A stretch of 64,000 nt of DNA from Parelaphostrongylus tenuis (taxonomy: Eukaryota > Nematoda > Chromadorea > Rhabditida > Metastrongylidae): positions 1 through 64,000 of the forward strand of contig JAHQIW010007363.1 in assembly GCA_019055375.1 (NCBI GenBank). The letters run 5' to 3'. This document shows positions 1 through 12,387 of this stretch, one piece after another (position 1 is the stretch's first letter; each line of letters starts with the position of its first letter). The notes beneath the pieces were generated by a model. That model was not told the origin of the DNA and ran no database searches. It was given only the letters and a program-made list of their open reading frames with translations. A program made the translations under genes and the position numbers.

Positions 1-434
1 TACTAGCTTACCAAGAAAACAGTGGATTTTGTTATCGTACTATTCGTAATCAATTCTCGTACTTTGAACACGAAATGGATTAGGCAAGCAGAATTGGATT
101 AACAACTATAGCGTTCCTTTAATCTACGATTAGTCTTTCCGACTGCCGAGCTTTGTGTGAAAACATTCTTCTCTCTCGAGGCGATGGCTCAAAAGACGAA
201 GACTGACATTGGCTTGAACGTTTCCTCTTTTACGAATTGTGTATTCACGTTTGCATGCGCGTCATCCACAGAATTGAACAACCGTGGAAGCAGTAGAACA
301 TGAAGCGGGAAGTATGAGACAAAGCCATTGATAATTTCTATTTTCCATGTTCTTGTAGACTCGAGGTTTTGTTCCTTATTAGCAATACACACATAACCGA
401 AAACTCGGATTGCACGGAAGAGGAAGTAACTCGT

Positions 435-1468
435 ATGGATAGCGCCAACTTACTCGTCGGTAAGTTCCCACACAAACATCATTGGAATTCAGAATGATGT
501 AGATTGATTGCAACATTGATTTATCGCTTTTTCCCCGTTTATCTAACGTTGTGAATGATTTAAATCGCGTCTTTATGTCTACGATCTTTTGTTTTCACCA
601 GCCGACCCCAACTGTTGACTCATATGAGTAATCACTGTTAGATCATGCGCTCTTCAATCTCTCATTGATCTCTCAGAACAGCTGGGATCAAGGTTCCGTA
701 TCTGTTGTAAGTGAATCATAAGTACGAAATGTATCGAAAGTCTTCGGAGAAAAAGTATCAGGAATTTTGAATTAGACCAAAAAAGAAATGTTAGTTCACG
801 AAAATGTTTGCTTAAAAATGGAAAGCACCTTCACGTATCTCGTACTTTCTGACAGCACTTTCTTACTGGTTTCGATATCCTGTACCTGTCATGAAGCTGC
901 GCTCTATAGCATACGTGGTATTAGTTAAAAATCATACCCTTTTATCTAATCCATCAACATGTTGAACATTTTTTCATGAGAAAAACTTGAGGAAACAGAG
1001 CTGGACAATTTGAAATTATTATCACAGCTAACTGCTCACCTTTGACGATTGGAGGAAAATTCGCTGCTTTGCGACAATGTTTCTTCCCAGGGAAACACCG
1101 ACTCCAACAAATCCTGCAATTACTACACCGATCTTGAGGACGATGAAGAAATCCGAGTGTAAAGTTTTGTGTAATTGGGACGATTTGTAGTGTTTTCAAG
1201 TGCAACGTTGACAATATTAGTGAGAGTTTATGCAAATAAGACCTGAGAATATGTAATGAGGGACGAATAGTATTGTGGAAGTGATGCCGTTCAACGCGAG
1301 TGCGGTGCTGGTTGGCCCTCTCGAGGCTTACCAAATCTTTCTTTACTCCGGTGTTACGAAAGTGCTACGAGACTTGTTCGGGAAAAGTTCACCGTGAAGT
1401 TCGGGTGCGAATGCTCTGGACTTTTCTATCTCATATATCCGAAGAAAATCGTGAATGATGGATGGGAG
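435..1468 (+). CDS. tentative multi-exon gene of unknown function
   Basis: I do not recognise this protein. Five exon-like stretches join in frame: 435-459 (ATG, beginning MDSANLLV, donor GTAAGT), 677-706 (acceptor CTCTCAG, donor GTAAGT), 856-914 (acceptor GACAG), 1091-1156 (acceptor TTCTTCCCAG, acidic, ending LEDDEEIR) and 1271-1468 (66 codons, ending YPKKIVNDGWE before GTAATG). The phases agree at each junction (1, 1, 0, 0). The first two donors and two of the acceptors are strong, while the donors at 915 and 1157 and the acceptor at 1270 are weak. The fourth stretch could instead end at a TAA directly after GTG (1157-1162). No continuation was found after 1468. The model rests only on splice signals and open frames, with no family match, so some or all of it may be chance. 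Confidence 0.25.
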
Positions 1469-1479
1469 GTAATGGTGAA

Positions 1480-2020
1480 TGCAAAAATTATTGTAATCTA
1501 AGCAGTAAATTTGAAGACGGGTCGTGTTAAAAGATAGTTAATATATCCGATGATACATTATATGATATTTTAATCGATTTACACTTACGTTGTGAGCTGT
1601 CAATCAATCAGAAGACACTCAGTACCTAATTAAAGTACTGTTACATGCAGAATTAATCTTAGTGATTCACCTCGTTGTTCTTGTGAAAAGGTCTCCACGA
1701 GTGCTGAATTCTAGAGTTTCAGAACAACAGGACATGCTCCTAGTCTTTCTAGTCGCAACATTGTTCGTGTCTTGATGAATAAACTCACCTTGTAAACAGT
1801 TTCCCAGCTATTATAAAGCTCAAGGAACAACTCAAACGACATCCAGCATAACGTTTGAGGAGGGTAAAGTACGGAATGTATTTGAAAATAATATAATTCT
1901 TACTCATCTAAGTTCACAGATATCCACTGCGTCGTACAGGCCTACCTAAGTCGTGTATGACGCGTATTCCTTCCGTCTTTCTACGTAGCTGGTTTTTTTT
2001 CTCCCGCTATAATTTCAGTG
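1480..2020. other. no gene recognised
   Basis: AT-rich sequence with no exon, tRNA or repeat that I could support. It might hold a continuation of the tentative gene upstream. Confidence 0.4.
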
Positions 2021-2024
2021 TTCC

Positions 2025-2108
2025 TTGTCAGATGTATTTCACCGACAAAAGATTGTCAGATGTACTTCACCGACAAAAGATTGTCAGATGTACTTCACCG
2101 ACAAAAGC
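2025..2108. repeat. tandem repeat, three 28-bp units
   Basis: Three direct copies of a 28-base unit begin at 2025, 2053 and 2081, each starting TTGTCAGATGTA and ending ACCGACAAAAG plus one base. The first copy differs by a single C to T change and the last by its final base. The unit is not a multiple of three and no gene is seen around it. Confidence 0.9.
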
Positions 2109-2892
2109 TATTCTCCGTATATTGCCATTGATAATTAATTGAAGTACTACAATCACAATTAGCTTGTAACCTAACTTTCCAAAGCCACACCTCTCAGATA
2201 CAATCCACAACAGCCAACATCTTTCAATACAATCTATCTCTTGCAATCCTGCACCATTACATACTTAATCTTTGCTTATAATTTTTATAAACCAAATTCT
2301 AGGCAGAAACTTTCCTTAATTGGTTGTTTCCTGTCTCAATCTGCTTAATATGTGTTGAACATCGACGTCGATCCTTCATAGGAGATTATAGCCCCAAGGG
2401 ATCGGCTGAACCGAGGACGGTGCTACTGGAAGAGACCTGGAGGGCGAAATTGGCGCCTGTCTAACACCTAGACCTAACAAACGATTCGAAATATGTTATG
2501 ATTATGAGACTTTCACTGTGTTATAACAGAGACAAAGTTGTATTATTTTGAGAATTCTCCTAGCAGCCAGCGTAACGCGAATTATTTGTGTTCTAGAGCA
2601 ACTTCACTTTCATTGTGCATCGAATATGTTGGTCGAGTGTAGCCTTTTTTTCGAAATTTGGGCCGGAAATAGTAGTACATTTTGAGGTTTTTACTACAGA
2701 CACTAGGTAGTTGTCAACATTAGTGGATCGCAGGGAAGTTCACTGTAATGTAACGCGGATTTTTCCACAATGAGTGCAAATTCGATTGTTAGAGCGATCA
2801 ATTGTTCAACAACAACGTCACAATCCGAGAACTATCTGCTGCTATCAACTATTTAAATTCCATTCAACAACATAATATTAAGATGTACAGAG

Positions 2893-3080
2893 GGTGCTAT
2901 GGCCGATTGTTGTGGTGCTCGTTGCGGCGCGCGTGGGGCCGAATCCCATCCCCCAACATTCTCCAGAAGGTAACAACGAACGCCCTATGGAACGCCACAG
3001 CCAGACTATCCTTGAGATTGCAAGCAGACGTGCTCAACCAGTATTCTACGACGTTCAAGAAGAAAACAAAAAAGAAACGA
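2893..3080 (+). repeat. SINE-like repeat, family D
   Basis: Interspersed repeat of about 190 bp that recurs at 15293-15520 (minus), 31040-31140 (partial), 56695-56885 (plus) and 56985-57205 (minus). It opens with a weakly tRNA-like head (GTGGGGCCGAATCCC resembles a B box) and ends with TTCTACGACGTTCAAGAAG followed by an A-rich tail. Open frames across it are by-products of the repeat. Confidence 0.55.
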
Positions 3081-3099
3081 ATTTAATGCTTTAAGTACC

Positions 3100-6000
3100 G
3101 GAATCCACAATAAAAAAACACTGTGGAGACGAATTGATAAAGTGCCAAAGTTATACATGGCGCGGAACACTTTCTGATTCATTGTGGATACCTCAAGAAA
3201 ACAAATGGTCAGAGAACGATGAACATTAATTCGATATGTCGCTTTGTTCAAATTCAATTTTACCTATCAGTAAATCGTTTCAAATTTTTCTGGAGATTAA
3301 TCTGATAAACAACTAAATTGGTTGCTGAAAGTGTTTGAGTCGACAATGAAGCAACGTGACTTAATGGTGGTTAGTGGCTACAGCTGACACTTGGTCGACA
3401 AAGTACAACATTGTGTAAGGAAAAGAGTAGAAAACAATTGGTCCAAAGTATGTGCCTTCTGTAGAGATTTGCTGAGTACAGCTCATACCATGAATGCTAC
3501 CCGTCTAGCTGTAATACCACTGGACAAGGTCCTGAGACAAGAAAGCATAGAAGTACCAGATGTCGTTCGCACCCTAGCATCTCTTCCATTCACAAAGCTG
3601 TCTTGCAGCTGTCACTTTGAAAGTGTTCAGGCTCGGGTAAATTGCAATTGTGAATTTGTAAGCTTCCCTCTTTGCTGATGAATTGGATGCAATCCTAACT
3701 GTGAGCAAAATATGGTGAATTTTCTTGGAAGCGCGACTTAGCCGCAATAAGCAGCCCTCTACCATACACACTAGTCAGGTGGGAAGTTTGGTAGTTCGGA
3801 GGAATCTTTATTGAATTGCACAATGACGACACCAATTTTTGTGGCCGTAGCGAATGGTAGTGTCAGTTAGCTCGACAATAGTGTAAGGAGCCCAACCTAA
3901 GTTACTGGGGAAACGAAAGTACCAACGAAAAGAATAAGAAGTTCTGAAGTTTTTTTGTGACACATATAAAACGGTCTTGAATATGTTATCAACCCACTGG
4001 GTATATGATTTGATCAGTAGATCTCCAGGCATTATGACCCTAAATTATAAGTTTTCAAACCATATAGCCTTCCGTGTTTGTCTTATGGTCAAAAGCTTGG
4101 TACGGCGGCATGACATGGACTGAATGCAAAATTTCCTAATATATATAGCTTTTTCTTTCCGCAGAGTCATTAGATACAAGAATAGATGCTTAAATGTCAA
4201 AATTCTATAAAACATTTCGAATTTGCGTTTTTGTATCATAGCTGAGAGAGAGACTTCAAGTATAAAAAATGCGATGCGAAACCGGTATTCAATCCATAAA
4301 CAATGTAATCTAATTATAGAACTCTGTCAATTCAATTAGGAAAGCGTAGACCACTGGAAAACAGCCTTCGTTGTTAGTCAAACAAGGTAATCTAATTAAA
4401 GAAATGTAACGTTCATTTTCAAGGTGACTGTTCAAACGATTATGAACAACTGATGTAAAGGATATTGTAGGAGATGTAGTAGATTTCGTCTGTGTTTTCA
4501 AACAATAACACAATAAGTAAATTTTACGAACTATTTGCAGTCCAATGAGGGTTTCGCGCTTTGCTCATATATCAGCATTCTTGTGTTTGTGAAAAAATTA
4601 TTATTTTCTTATTAGAAAATTTTTATTGATACCGAAGTTGAGCAAAATTCGATTCTCGGATCCTATATTGATCTTTCAATGCTATTTGTCCTATGGTCAG
4701 GTTAAGTTTTCCCGTCTACATCGGAATTTGATTATCTCGGTTCTCTTGAGTGCGGCTTCCTCATTTTATCTGAGCATGTCGGCGCAGCAGTTCGATTTTG
4801 CCGATTTTCTCTAGAGCACAGCGAACCTCGAAGAGGAATACGTAGGCGCTCCAAAACTCTCAGCTTCCAAAGTCGCAGGTAATGTCAATGCATCAGAAAA
4901 TGGCACAAATTTTCTCACTTGTCAAAATTCAAAAAATTCAACTTTTTCACACGGACGCAATGCCATGTCCCTATCGGAATACTCAGCACATAACCGTTAA
5001 CTAAAGTCAAACGTTTTTGAACGATTAAGCATCGTTACGGTAACGAAATATCTACTTCATTGTCTGGTTCGTCACTCTGAATCACAATCGGCAAATTTCA
5101 CCATAAAAGTCTTGATCAGTGCCTAGACAAACCAAATGAAGCTAACGACTTCAGAAAGACAAAAACTTGCCTAATTAGCCACATACCAGTTTTCTTATGC
5201 TGTTCATGACATTTATGAAGACGATTTATTCCAATACCAAAGCACATTCATGCTTTGGATTAGGTCCTTAGTACTACAGGAATGCTTTAAAACTTCATTT
5301 TCTTTATTTAGAAATATGTTCACCGGATCATGGCGGTATCAATCATTTTCGCTCTTGTCTGCAAGTCTGTATTTGCTCGCTTGACATGAATGACTCACAA
5401 ATTCTTACAACGCTGCTGAGAAAACGTTACAGGCCACCTACTTTTTACACATCATGGTCTCTCTGTCTCTCGCTGAACAACTGTTTTCACGTAGCCGCTG
5501 TATATAAACAGCAAAAAGGCCTTCTCTACTTCAGAGTCGTTCCAGAGCTTTCCAGCCACAGCTGGTGTACCTTATAGCCTATCTATCAATTCTTACGAAC
5601 TGTGCTCTCTCCGAAACTGCCCAGTGATCAACTTGGTTGTCCTCATAGCGCTAGTAGAAATTAGATAAGGTGACGTTGAGCACACTGACTTCGTTCACGT
5701 TAATGTCCTTTCACATGTTCCACAGAAATCGGCGCACTTGCGTCCACTAACCTTGCTCTCGAACTCTATTTCTAGCATATTCCACATGATTATGCTAGCT
5801 TTTTGGGGTCTATTTAGTCTTATTTACTGGTTCATCTGTATACAAAATGCGTTAAAAATTTCCCCATGAGAAATCTCAAGTATCGAAACACACGGTCTGG
5901 TTGTTATGTTCCAAGGGGTACGACCATATCACTCGTTTCATATACATAATATATATGCATGTATATGTGTGTATATATGTATGTTTAAACTATATCTTAA

Positions 6001-6100
6001 ACATTTTCTCCGTCAGTCTTTTCCTTGCTGATCGCCACCTTTTAGTTGTGTTACCGACAAGCAGTAGGTACGGTACGTGGTGGTTGGTTCGCTCATTCAA
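3100..6100. other. no gene recognised
   Basis: About 3 kb without an exon series that I could support. It contains a few short chance frames (for example 3391-3678) and AT-rich sequence, including a TA/TG microsatellite near 5940-5990. Confidence 0.35.
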
Positions 6101-6879
6101 TATGCCGTCTTTTATCCCAACGTGTCATCATTATGGCATTTCTTGTACAGTTTCTTAAGTCTGGAAGAAGAACGGATAAATGGGTATCTCATTTGTGGCT
6201 GCACAGGTGTAGAAAAACTGACATGTTCCATGGCTTTGCAGAAAGATGACGGGCATGATGGCTGATCCCCCTTGTTACACCCAACGATGGTCATATCAGT
6301 CTGATTGATGACTCTAACTTCGCATTGACCAAGCAACTGAACTGTAAAACTTTTGCTATCTCTTGCTATTTTGTCAAAATCATAACACTTCTACTTCAGC
6401 AAGATGCGACGCACTGTAAACACTGGCATTTCTTTCTTATTTGGTCTTTCTTGTTCATTCTAATCTCTCATCTATATTGTTCACTTCCATGGCCAGGGCA
6501 TCAAAATCACGGTGTCAGTTGAACAGCACCCGAAATACCGAGTTTTTTGAACTGTTTTCGGCTTATCTAATTTCATGACTAATTGCTATGCAGTGACGTT
6601 TCCAGCATCCACCTTGTGAAGGGATCACCCATAACATATCAATACTAGTCCAATTGGTTTTTTCAAGATGCAAACACTTTTGATACCACTCGTACTCGAA
6701 CTGTCTCTAAACGATGCATCGTTGCACAGTCAACGTTGTACTAAACAATCAAGTTGCAGTTGCTTTCAAGATATGCTTCATAATTATTTTAGAGCTATGC
6801 ATGCGGTTTGTTATCGGCATTAATACAGTGCATGAGCGTGTTTCGGCTTTGCAAACTCGTCAGTTGCACAGTGTCCTTC

Positions 6880-7340
6880 CTCTGAGCCAAACCTTTATGG
6901 AGGAAAACTCTCTAGAGGAATCGTCGAGGAAGGTTTTACACGAGCCATCTAAAATCACCAAACGGGCAGTGTTGTGCACTCGATTGCTCTTGAATGGCAA
7001 TCGTGGAATATATTTTTCGTTTCGAGTGAGAAGAAACGAACTCTCAGGCTTATTGAAATTTGAGAATAGTCTCAAGAACTCTTGAAACGAAATGTAACAT
7101 ATTTCACGACTACCAGCCAAAAGCAATTGAGTGTACAACCCTGCCCGCTCGATGATTTCACTACTTACTGGTGCGTGTATTACGTTCTTCGACGATTCCT
7201 CTATGTAAGCGGGTTCTCTCCCGAAATGGATTCACTCAGGCAAAAGGCACCGTGCAACTGACGAGCCTGTAAGGGCGAAACACGTGCACTGCAGTGTGTA
7301 AGTGCTCATAACAGACCACATGCATGGCCCAAAAATAGCT
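6880..7340. repeat. foldback-family (HP) repeat copy
   Basis: Degenerate copy of the repeat seen best at 39657-40201. Shared landmarks are a GAGCCTGTAAGGGCGAAACACGTG-type segment, ACAGACCACATGCATGG near the right end and the CTCTCCCGA segment. The frames on both strands at 6714-7138 belong to this element and its neighbour and are not genes. Confidence 0.5.
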
Positions 7341-7920
7341 CTCAGTATAATATGAATCGATGGAGCACAGACGTAATGACCGAATCCTTCTAAATTCTAA
7401 TAATATTGACGTTTTGTTGGCACGTAGAGGTACTTACCCAGAGTTTTCTATGCGAAAACTAGGAAACGTGGCTTTAATAGCTTCCTCACAAAGCAGGATC
7501 TCTAAGCTTTTTTATTGAAAAAAGGCGAAAAATCAGCATGTCAGGAAGCACTGGTGGTATTCAAATAGCTCAGCTTCTAAAGAAGGCATATGTAGATCTC
7601 TTATCTAAAATTGCAACAGTCATACGAGGAATTTACCTAACTTATGGATGTAAACGCATAAAATGACAACAATAAACTCATGAGATAGCTAATGCAATAG
7701 TTTTAGTATTGATAGTCAAAATAAAACAAGACAGACGCGGAATCTTTTGTTTCTCACAACACGGACAAGATCATTAGTTTGTTTCAACACTGTGAGCGAT
7801 CTAGAAAGTGGTACCAAACTGACTGGGAGGATAATACACTTAATGGATACGTTGCTCGCTTATCGTTGATCTTATTATGAACCAAATTGAAATCACTTCG
7901 TGACAAATCTTTAGACTATC

Positions 7921-8035
7921 TTTTACCTTAATAAACTTTAATAACAAACTCAATAACTTAATAAACTAATTTAATAACTCAATAAAGTTAATAACTTAAC
8001 TACTTAATAACTCACAATAATAAACTTTTAATATG
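7921..8035. repeat. AT-rich degenerate tandem repeat
   Basis: A run of variants of AATAACTTAATAAACT. It lies in the stretch present upstream of gene copy A1 but absent upstream of copies A2 and A3. Confidence 0.7.
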
Positions 8036-8374
8036 TATAGATTCCAGTGTTGAATGATCGCGCTTCACTCGCATCGCTGAAATCTGGAGAGATGCCTCAT
8101 CGTATGAAATCTGGACAGATGCCTCATTGTATTACAAGATTTCTCACTCCATTCTTGTTACCGGCCGATAATATCACTGTGCTTCCTTGTCAATAACTGA
8201 TCAATATCTGGCTCAGTGTTTAAATTACGACGTGTCAAGAGACAGCCAAAACAGAGTAGAACAGTGAACTGTGAACGTTCCCTTCTTCTATGGCGACTGT
8301 TTGCGCAGCAGGCTAACCGACGGCGACCGTATTTAGGACGTCGCTTGATGACGACTGCACCACTCTCTCATTAG

Positions 8375-8387
8375 CACTTCACAAGTG
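8375..8387. promoter_or_regulatory. conserved upstream element of the 8-cysteine genes, copy 1
   Basis: CACTTCACAAGTG is a 5-bp inverted repeat around CAC, 205 bp before the A1 start codon. The right part, TTCACAAGTG, is kept at 38108-38120 and 47728-47740 upstream of copies A2 and A3, at 212 and 172 bp from their start codons. A regulatory role is inferred only from its retention among otherwise diverging flanks. Confidence 0.3.
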
Positions 8388-8592
8388 ATATCATGCATTT
8401 TTTTATCCATCTATCATTATGTGCACACATTATCTTGGTCTATCACTCTGACTCTAAGCGTTTCATTCTATTCCTTTCTGTCTTGATTGAGAGCAAACAG
8501 ATTTTGAGGACGCGATCACTTCGTGCTATCGTGTTAGCGCAAGTATAGAAATAGAATTGGATAATTCGCATAATTAGACAATATTTTAGAAA

Positions 8593-10543
8593 ATGATGAA
8601 GCTTGTCTTCCTAATCGCCATAATTACTCTGAGCGGTAAGTTTTCCGGCAGTGAGTTATGGATATTTGATCTTGTGTCTCTAACTCTACAAACCAAGGTT
8701 TACTAGTTTTAATTCGATCTCGTAGCGTTTTCCTCAAATAGTGATATATTCAATTTTTAGTGTTTGCTGTGGATCCTAACGATCCGTTCAAATGTGACGC
8801 AAATGGCAAGTGCCCTCCAGGAAGTAGATGTGAGGACGGGACTTGCTATGGTAGGGTTTATGATAGATTTTCTAAGATAGGATTTGTGCAAAAAAAAGCC
8901 GGATTACTCACCATCTCAACTTCCTTTACGATCATAATCATGTGATGTTGATACGATACCTGTATTTTATCGACTCACTGGAAAACTGGGGACAAAGCCG
9001 TTACGGTAAACAGTTCGCGGTTTCAAATCTGAAATAATAATTATTTTTCTATCTAGTCATCATTTGAGTAACTTTTCTGAAACTATCTCCATCGGCTATA
9101 ACAGAGTCAAGACGACGAATGGTCACTGAGTACGAGTATTAATTGCTTTTCCCTATCATTTAGTAAGAAAGAGGAGAATAAAAAATTGTAGTCAGCTTCT
9201 CTTAATGTTGATTACCACCTAAAATGAAGCACAGCTTGATTTTCAGTCATGGTAATATTTTTGGTGCCTCAAATCAGTAACAACTTAGTTTTCCGATCGT
9301 CTTATTTCCACGCAGAGATTTTTTCCTGTTTTTTCTGCATTTATTATTTTCACAACGGGCTAATCACAGCATGACTGCTCCTCCAAATTAGCGTGTCCAG
9401 TAAGGGAGGTTTTTATGTTCCCCAAACTCAGTGTACATTTAGCGAGCAGTAAAGTGTTAAATTAAGGTGAACTGGTTTTCTGAGACTACCATTCCATTTC
9501 GAGAACCAACAGCGCATGCTTCGAAATTTGTGCACACGGAACGAGACGTTCAAGATACGCATGTACCGAATTCAGTACCTACAGTTAGAAAGAAGTTGAC
9601 GATAGCTTATTGAGCAGTTAATCAGCGCTGGCCGTCATGTCCGAAGAAGCTATCTCCTACATTTTGTGATTCACGAGAAAATTTCTTCTTCAAAAACCTT
9701 TATTGGACAAACTACAGGGATCTGATCTTGAAAAGAGAAGAAGGCGAGGACATCAAGGATGAAGAAGGTGCTAGAGGGTGCTCTAATACTTCCGCATTTC
9801 GTAACGATAAATCACTTGTGCAGACAGAGTAGCAAAAATTGCCGCTAATGATTAGCTTATGTGTAACTCGAGAAGGAAATTGGTCGGTATGAATCGTTTC
9901 CATTTTATGATGTGTAAGGCAGAAAATAGGCGTTAGGTTTTGAGTGTCAGAAGTGATTACATTCTATGGGAAAGATGATGCTGATTGATGAGATCATTTA
10001 TATTCTCCAACGCTTGAGCTTTATTTTCTAGCGCCTAATTAACTACTAATTATCAAAGACCACCTTACCAATAGTTCTATGGAGTAACTGCGAAAGTTCT
10101 CAATAAACTACGTTATCTGTTTTGTCATAAAACATAATTTAACACACTTGGTCCTTTATTCGGAAGTAAAACTAAAGAATTTTTTTTTGAACGAGGATCA
10201 ATGGAGAATCTCGAGCGATCGTATTTTTCTTTTCTGGCTATTTTGAATGTTCACAGAGTTCGGTAAGAAATGAGGAACTGTACCATAAGCTATCTACAGT
10301 CATTTGCAATGGGAACAATTTCAACTCTTCAGCGAGACACTTTCACCATGTCATAGTACATCTTATTTTGATTATTTCTAAAATTTTAAATTAGTTAATG
10401 ATCTGAATTATTTTTTAGGACGCCCTGACTGTCCTCAAGTGATGATGCCGAGGATGAAACCTGGTTGCGAAATGACTCTTGTGCCGGATGAAAGAGACTG
10501 CCCAATGCCGAAAATCACCTGCAGCAAGGAGAATCTCAGTTAA
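8593..10543 (+). CDS. small secreted 8-cysteine protein, copy A1
   Basis: Predicted 85-residue secreted protein built from three exons: 8593-8635, 8761-8850 and 10419-10543. All introns are phase 1 (125 and 1568 bp) with a GTAAGT first donor and TTTTTAG acceptors. Exon 1 encodes only a signal peptide (MMKLVFLIAIITLS). Exon 2 carries four cysteines in the form CDANGKCPPGSRCEDGTC. Exon 3 carries four more, with DCPQVMMP and PDERDCPMPKITC, and ends at TAA. Spacing is C-x5-C-x5-C-x4-C-x5-C-x11-C-x10-C-x6-C. I do not recognise a named family; the last half is loosely antistasin-like in spacing, which is only a suggestion. Exon lengths (43, 90, 125) are identical in copies A2 and A3, which is strong support for the model. 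The likely role is extracellular, perhaps as an inhibitor or effector, but that is inference. Confidence 0.85.
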
Positions 10544-11249
10544 TTCGCTTCCTCTCGTCATCAATCATTTGTACCAAAAATCAGGCTAAATGTGTACCTT
10601 AACTTTCTGCTTTTCATCTATCTCCAAAATCCTTGCATTGCTTTAGTGTACTTCAGCTTTCGGTTTTCATCTACCTGCGAAATCGGTGCAATTCTCTAAA
10701 TCCTTTTCTTTCTCATTTACCACCAAACTCTTTTCATTTCTCGACCACCTTACAATCTGTTTGCGACAGTACTAATCCGAACTTCTGTACAGATTTTTGG
10801 AACCATCTTTCTTTTTGCATACAAAGCTATAAAGTCATTTTTGCAACAATTCTTCTCAAAAATCGCCGATTTTATGCGAATCAAACGCCGTTCATTGCAC
10901 CGAAGGACACTAGTAGTGAACAATTGTTTGTTGAATTAGCGCAAGAGAGATTAGAAACAAATTTTTACAGTTTCCTTTGAAAAATCTTATCCTCTCAACA
11001 GCACGATAACATTATGACTAGAAATTATGTAGCAGTGAATTTATTTCGACGCTGGTTAATCAAACCAAAGCTAGCAAAACTTATTCATTCGCGTGTTCTT
11101 GTGTAATGCCTGTTGACAATAGCTTCATGTTGTACGTAGCCAATCGTAATAAATTTAGAGCAGTCATATTCACAACTACCACTAGTACTTCTTTCTACTT
11201 GATGGGATATCAAACGGTATTGGTAAATGTTAAACTGAAAATGGTTCAG

Positions 11250-11734
11250 AATGTGGAGACACTTACTGCGAGCGTGGATACGTTTGCAATAAAAGCACAC
11301 AGAAATGCGTCGAGAGATGGGATTGCCCACCAGTGCTAAAACCGCCGAAAGGAGACAAATGCTATGAAATGGTAAAATTAGAATCTCGATCAAGTCATCA
11401 TTCTCAATTCACCAGTTCTTGAGCAGTACGTAATCTCCATAGTCAACTGATCTCGAGTTCGAAAAGAAGAAGAAAATGAATGCAGCTCATTCCGTTCTAT
11501 TAGACTCTCTAGGAAACGGAATCTCGTGATCATGTCTATTGGAGACAATTTTCTGATGGCTCAAAATATGTAGTTGCTGAATGGTTGTAAGGCTAACCGA
11601 AAAAGAATGTGAGCATCGTTAAGGTCTTGGACGAATTCGACTGCTTTGTGCCCGTCAACATCTGCGAAAAAGGAAACCGAAGTTCGATTAGACCAAGGAG
11701 ATCCGCCACCGAGAATAGCAGTAAGAACAATTGA
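11250..11734 (+). CDS. 8-cysteine module B1 (partial gene or alternative 3' exons)
   Basis: Two exons encode a second 8-cysteine domain with the same scaffold as A1: 11250-11371 (acceptor TGGTTCAG, donor ATG|GTAAAA) and 11624-11734 (acceptor TTAAG, stop TGA). The first exon reads CGDTYCERGYVCNKSTQKC, then RWDCPPVLKPP and CYEM; the second begins VLDEFDCFVPVNIC. Spacing is C-x4-C-x5-C-x6-C-x5-C-x11-C-x9-C-x6-C. The first exon enters in phase 1, exactly like exons 2 and 3 of A1, so it could be spliced to the A1 signal exon or to A1 exon 2. No separate signal-peptide exon was found between 10544 and 11249. It is either a separate gene with an unseen first exon or an alternative 3' end of A1. Copies 2 and 3 of this module are broken. 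Confidence 0.6.
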
Positions 11735-12250
11735 GTGGTTCTTTGCGAAAAGACGAAATGGCGAATATACTTCGCAAATTCAATGAAAATCTCATATGTA
11801 CAGTCGTATTTGCTCTAGAATAGTATACACCCGATGGTGAATAAAGCGATCTGTTTTACGTCAACCAGTCTTCTAACAATAAAGTTGTATGATCACATTG
11901 AACACCTCTGAAAAATGCAGACTTCTCCTGTTGTAGTATGAGGCGACGATTCCCAGTAAAAGCAGAACTGGCATTCGGTACTGCTCATTTGTATCAGGCA
12001 TAGTGGGAGGAAAAGTGAAATTTTCATTGCCCATCATCCGAGCCCACCAAGTTGCGATGTTCAGTCAACAGCCAGGCCTTGGCCCGTATATTGTGGCTCT
12101 TCCCGCTGCTCCTGCTGTGACATCATGCAACGAGCAGTTATGCAAAAAACTTGTTTTGGTGCCAATGATAGCGACGTTTGTTTGAATACTATCGATAGAC
12201 CGACAATTCTCTTCGTCCACGACGCGTACTGAGAAATTCACTGAGAAGAC

Positions 12251-12387
12251 TGGTACTTTTATCATAACCAAACCTTTATTTCGAGTGCTTTGTTTAGACC
12301 ATGTTCAAATTTCAATAGATCTATTGAAAGTGAGCATGGTCTAAACAAAGCACTCGAAATAAAGGTATAATTATGATAAAAGTACCA
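12251..12387. repeat. short palindrome (hairpin)
   Basis: Two inverted arms of about 65-70 bp (12251-12320 and 12321-12387) meet with almost no spacer. The left arm begins TGGTACTTTTATCATAA; the right arm ends with its complement. The sequence to the right (to about 12560) is a copy of the foldback-family repeat seen at 39657-40201. Confidence 0.85.

Larger units (their letters stand above)
6120..8590. other. left end of block 1, upstream of secreted gene A1
   Basis: Sequence near 6150-6230 resembles 37365-37430. The stretch 7537-7575 resembles 38062-38100 and 47688-47725, which lie directly upstream of gene copies A2 and A3. In copy 1 this match is separated from the next shared element (8375) by about 800 bp of unique AT-rich DNA; in copies 2 and 3 the gap is only a few bases. 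The region also holds a foldback-family repeat (about 6880-7340) and an AT-rich AATAACT-type tract. Confidence 0.5.

Noticed and set aside
954..1334. 126-residue minus-strand protein
   Set aside because: There is no splice or composition support, and the plus strand of the same region has a more coherent set of exon-like frames.
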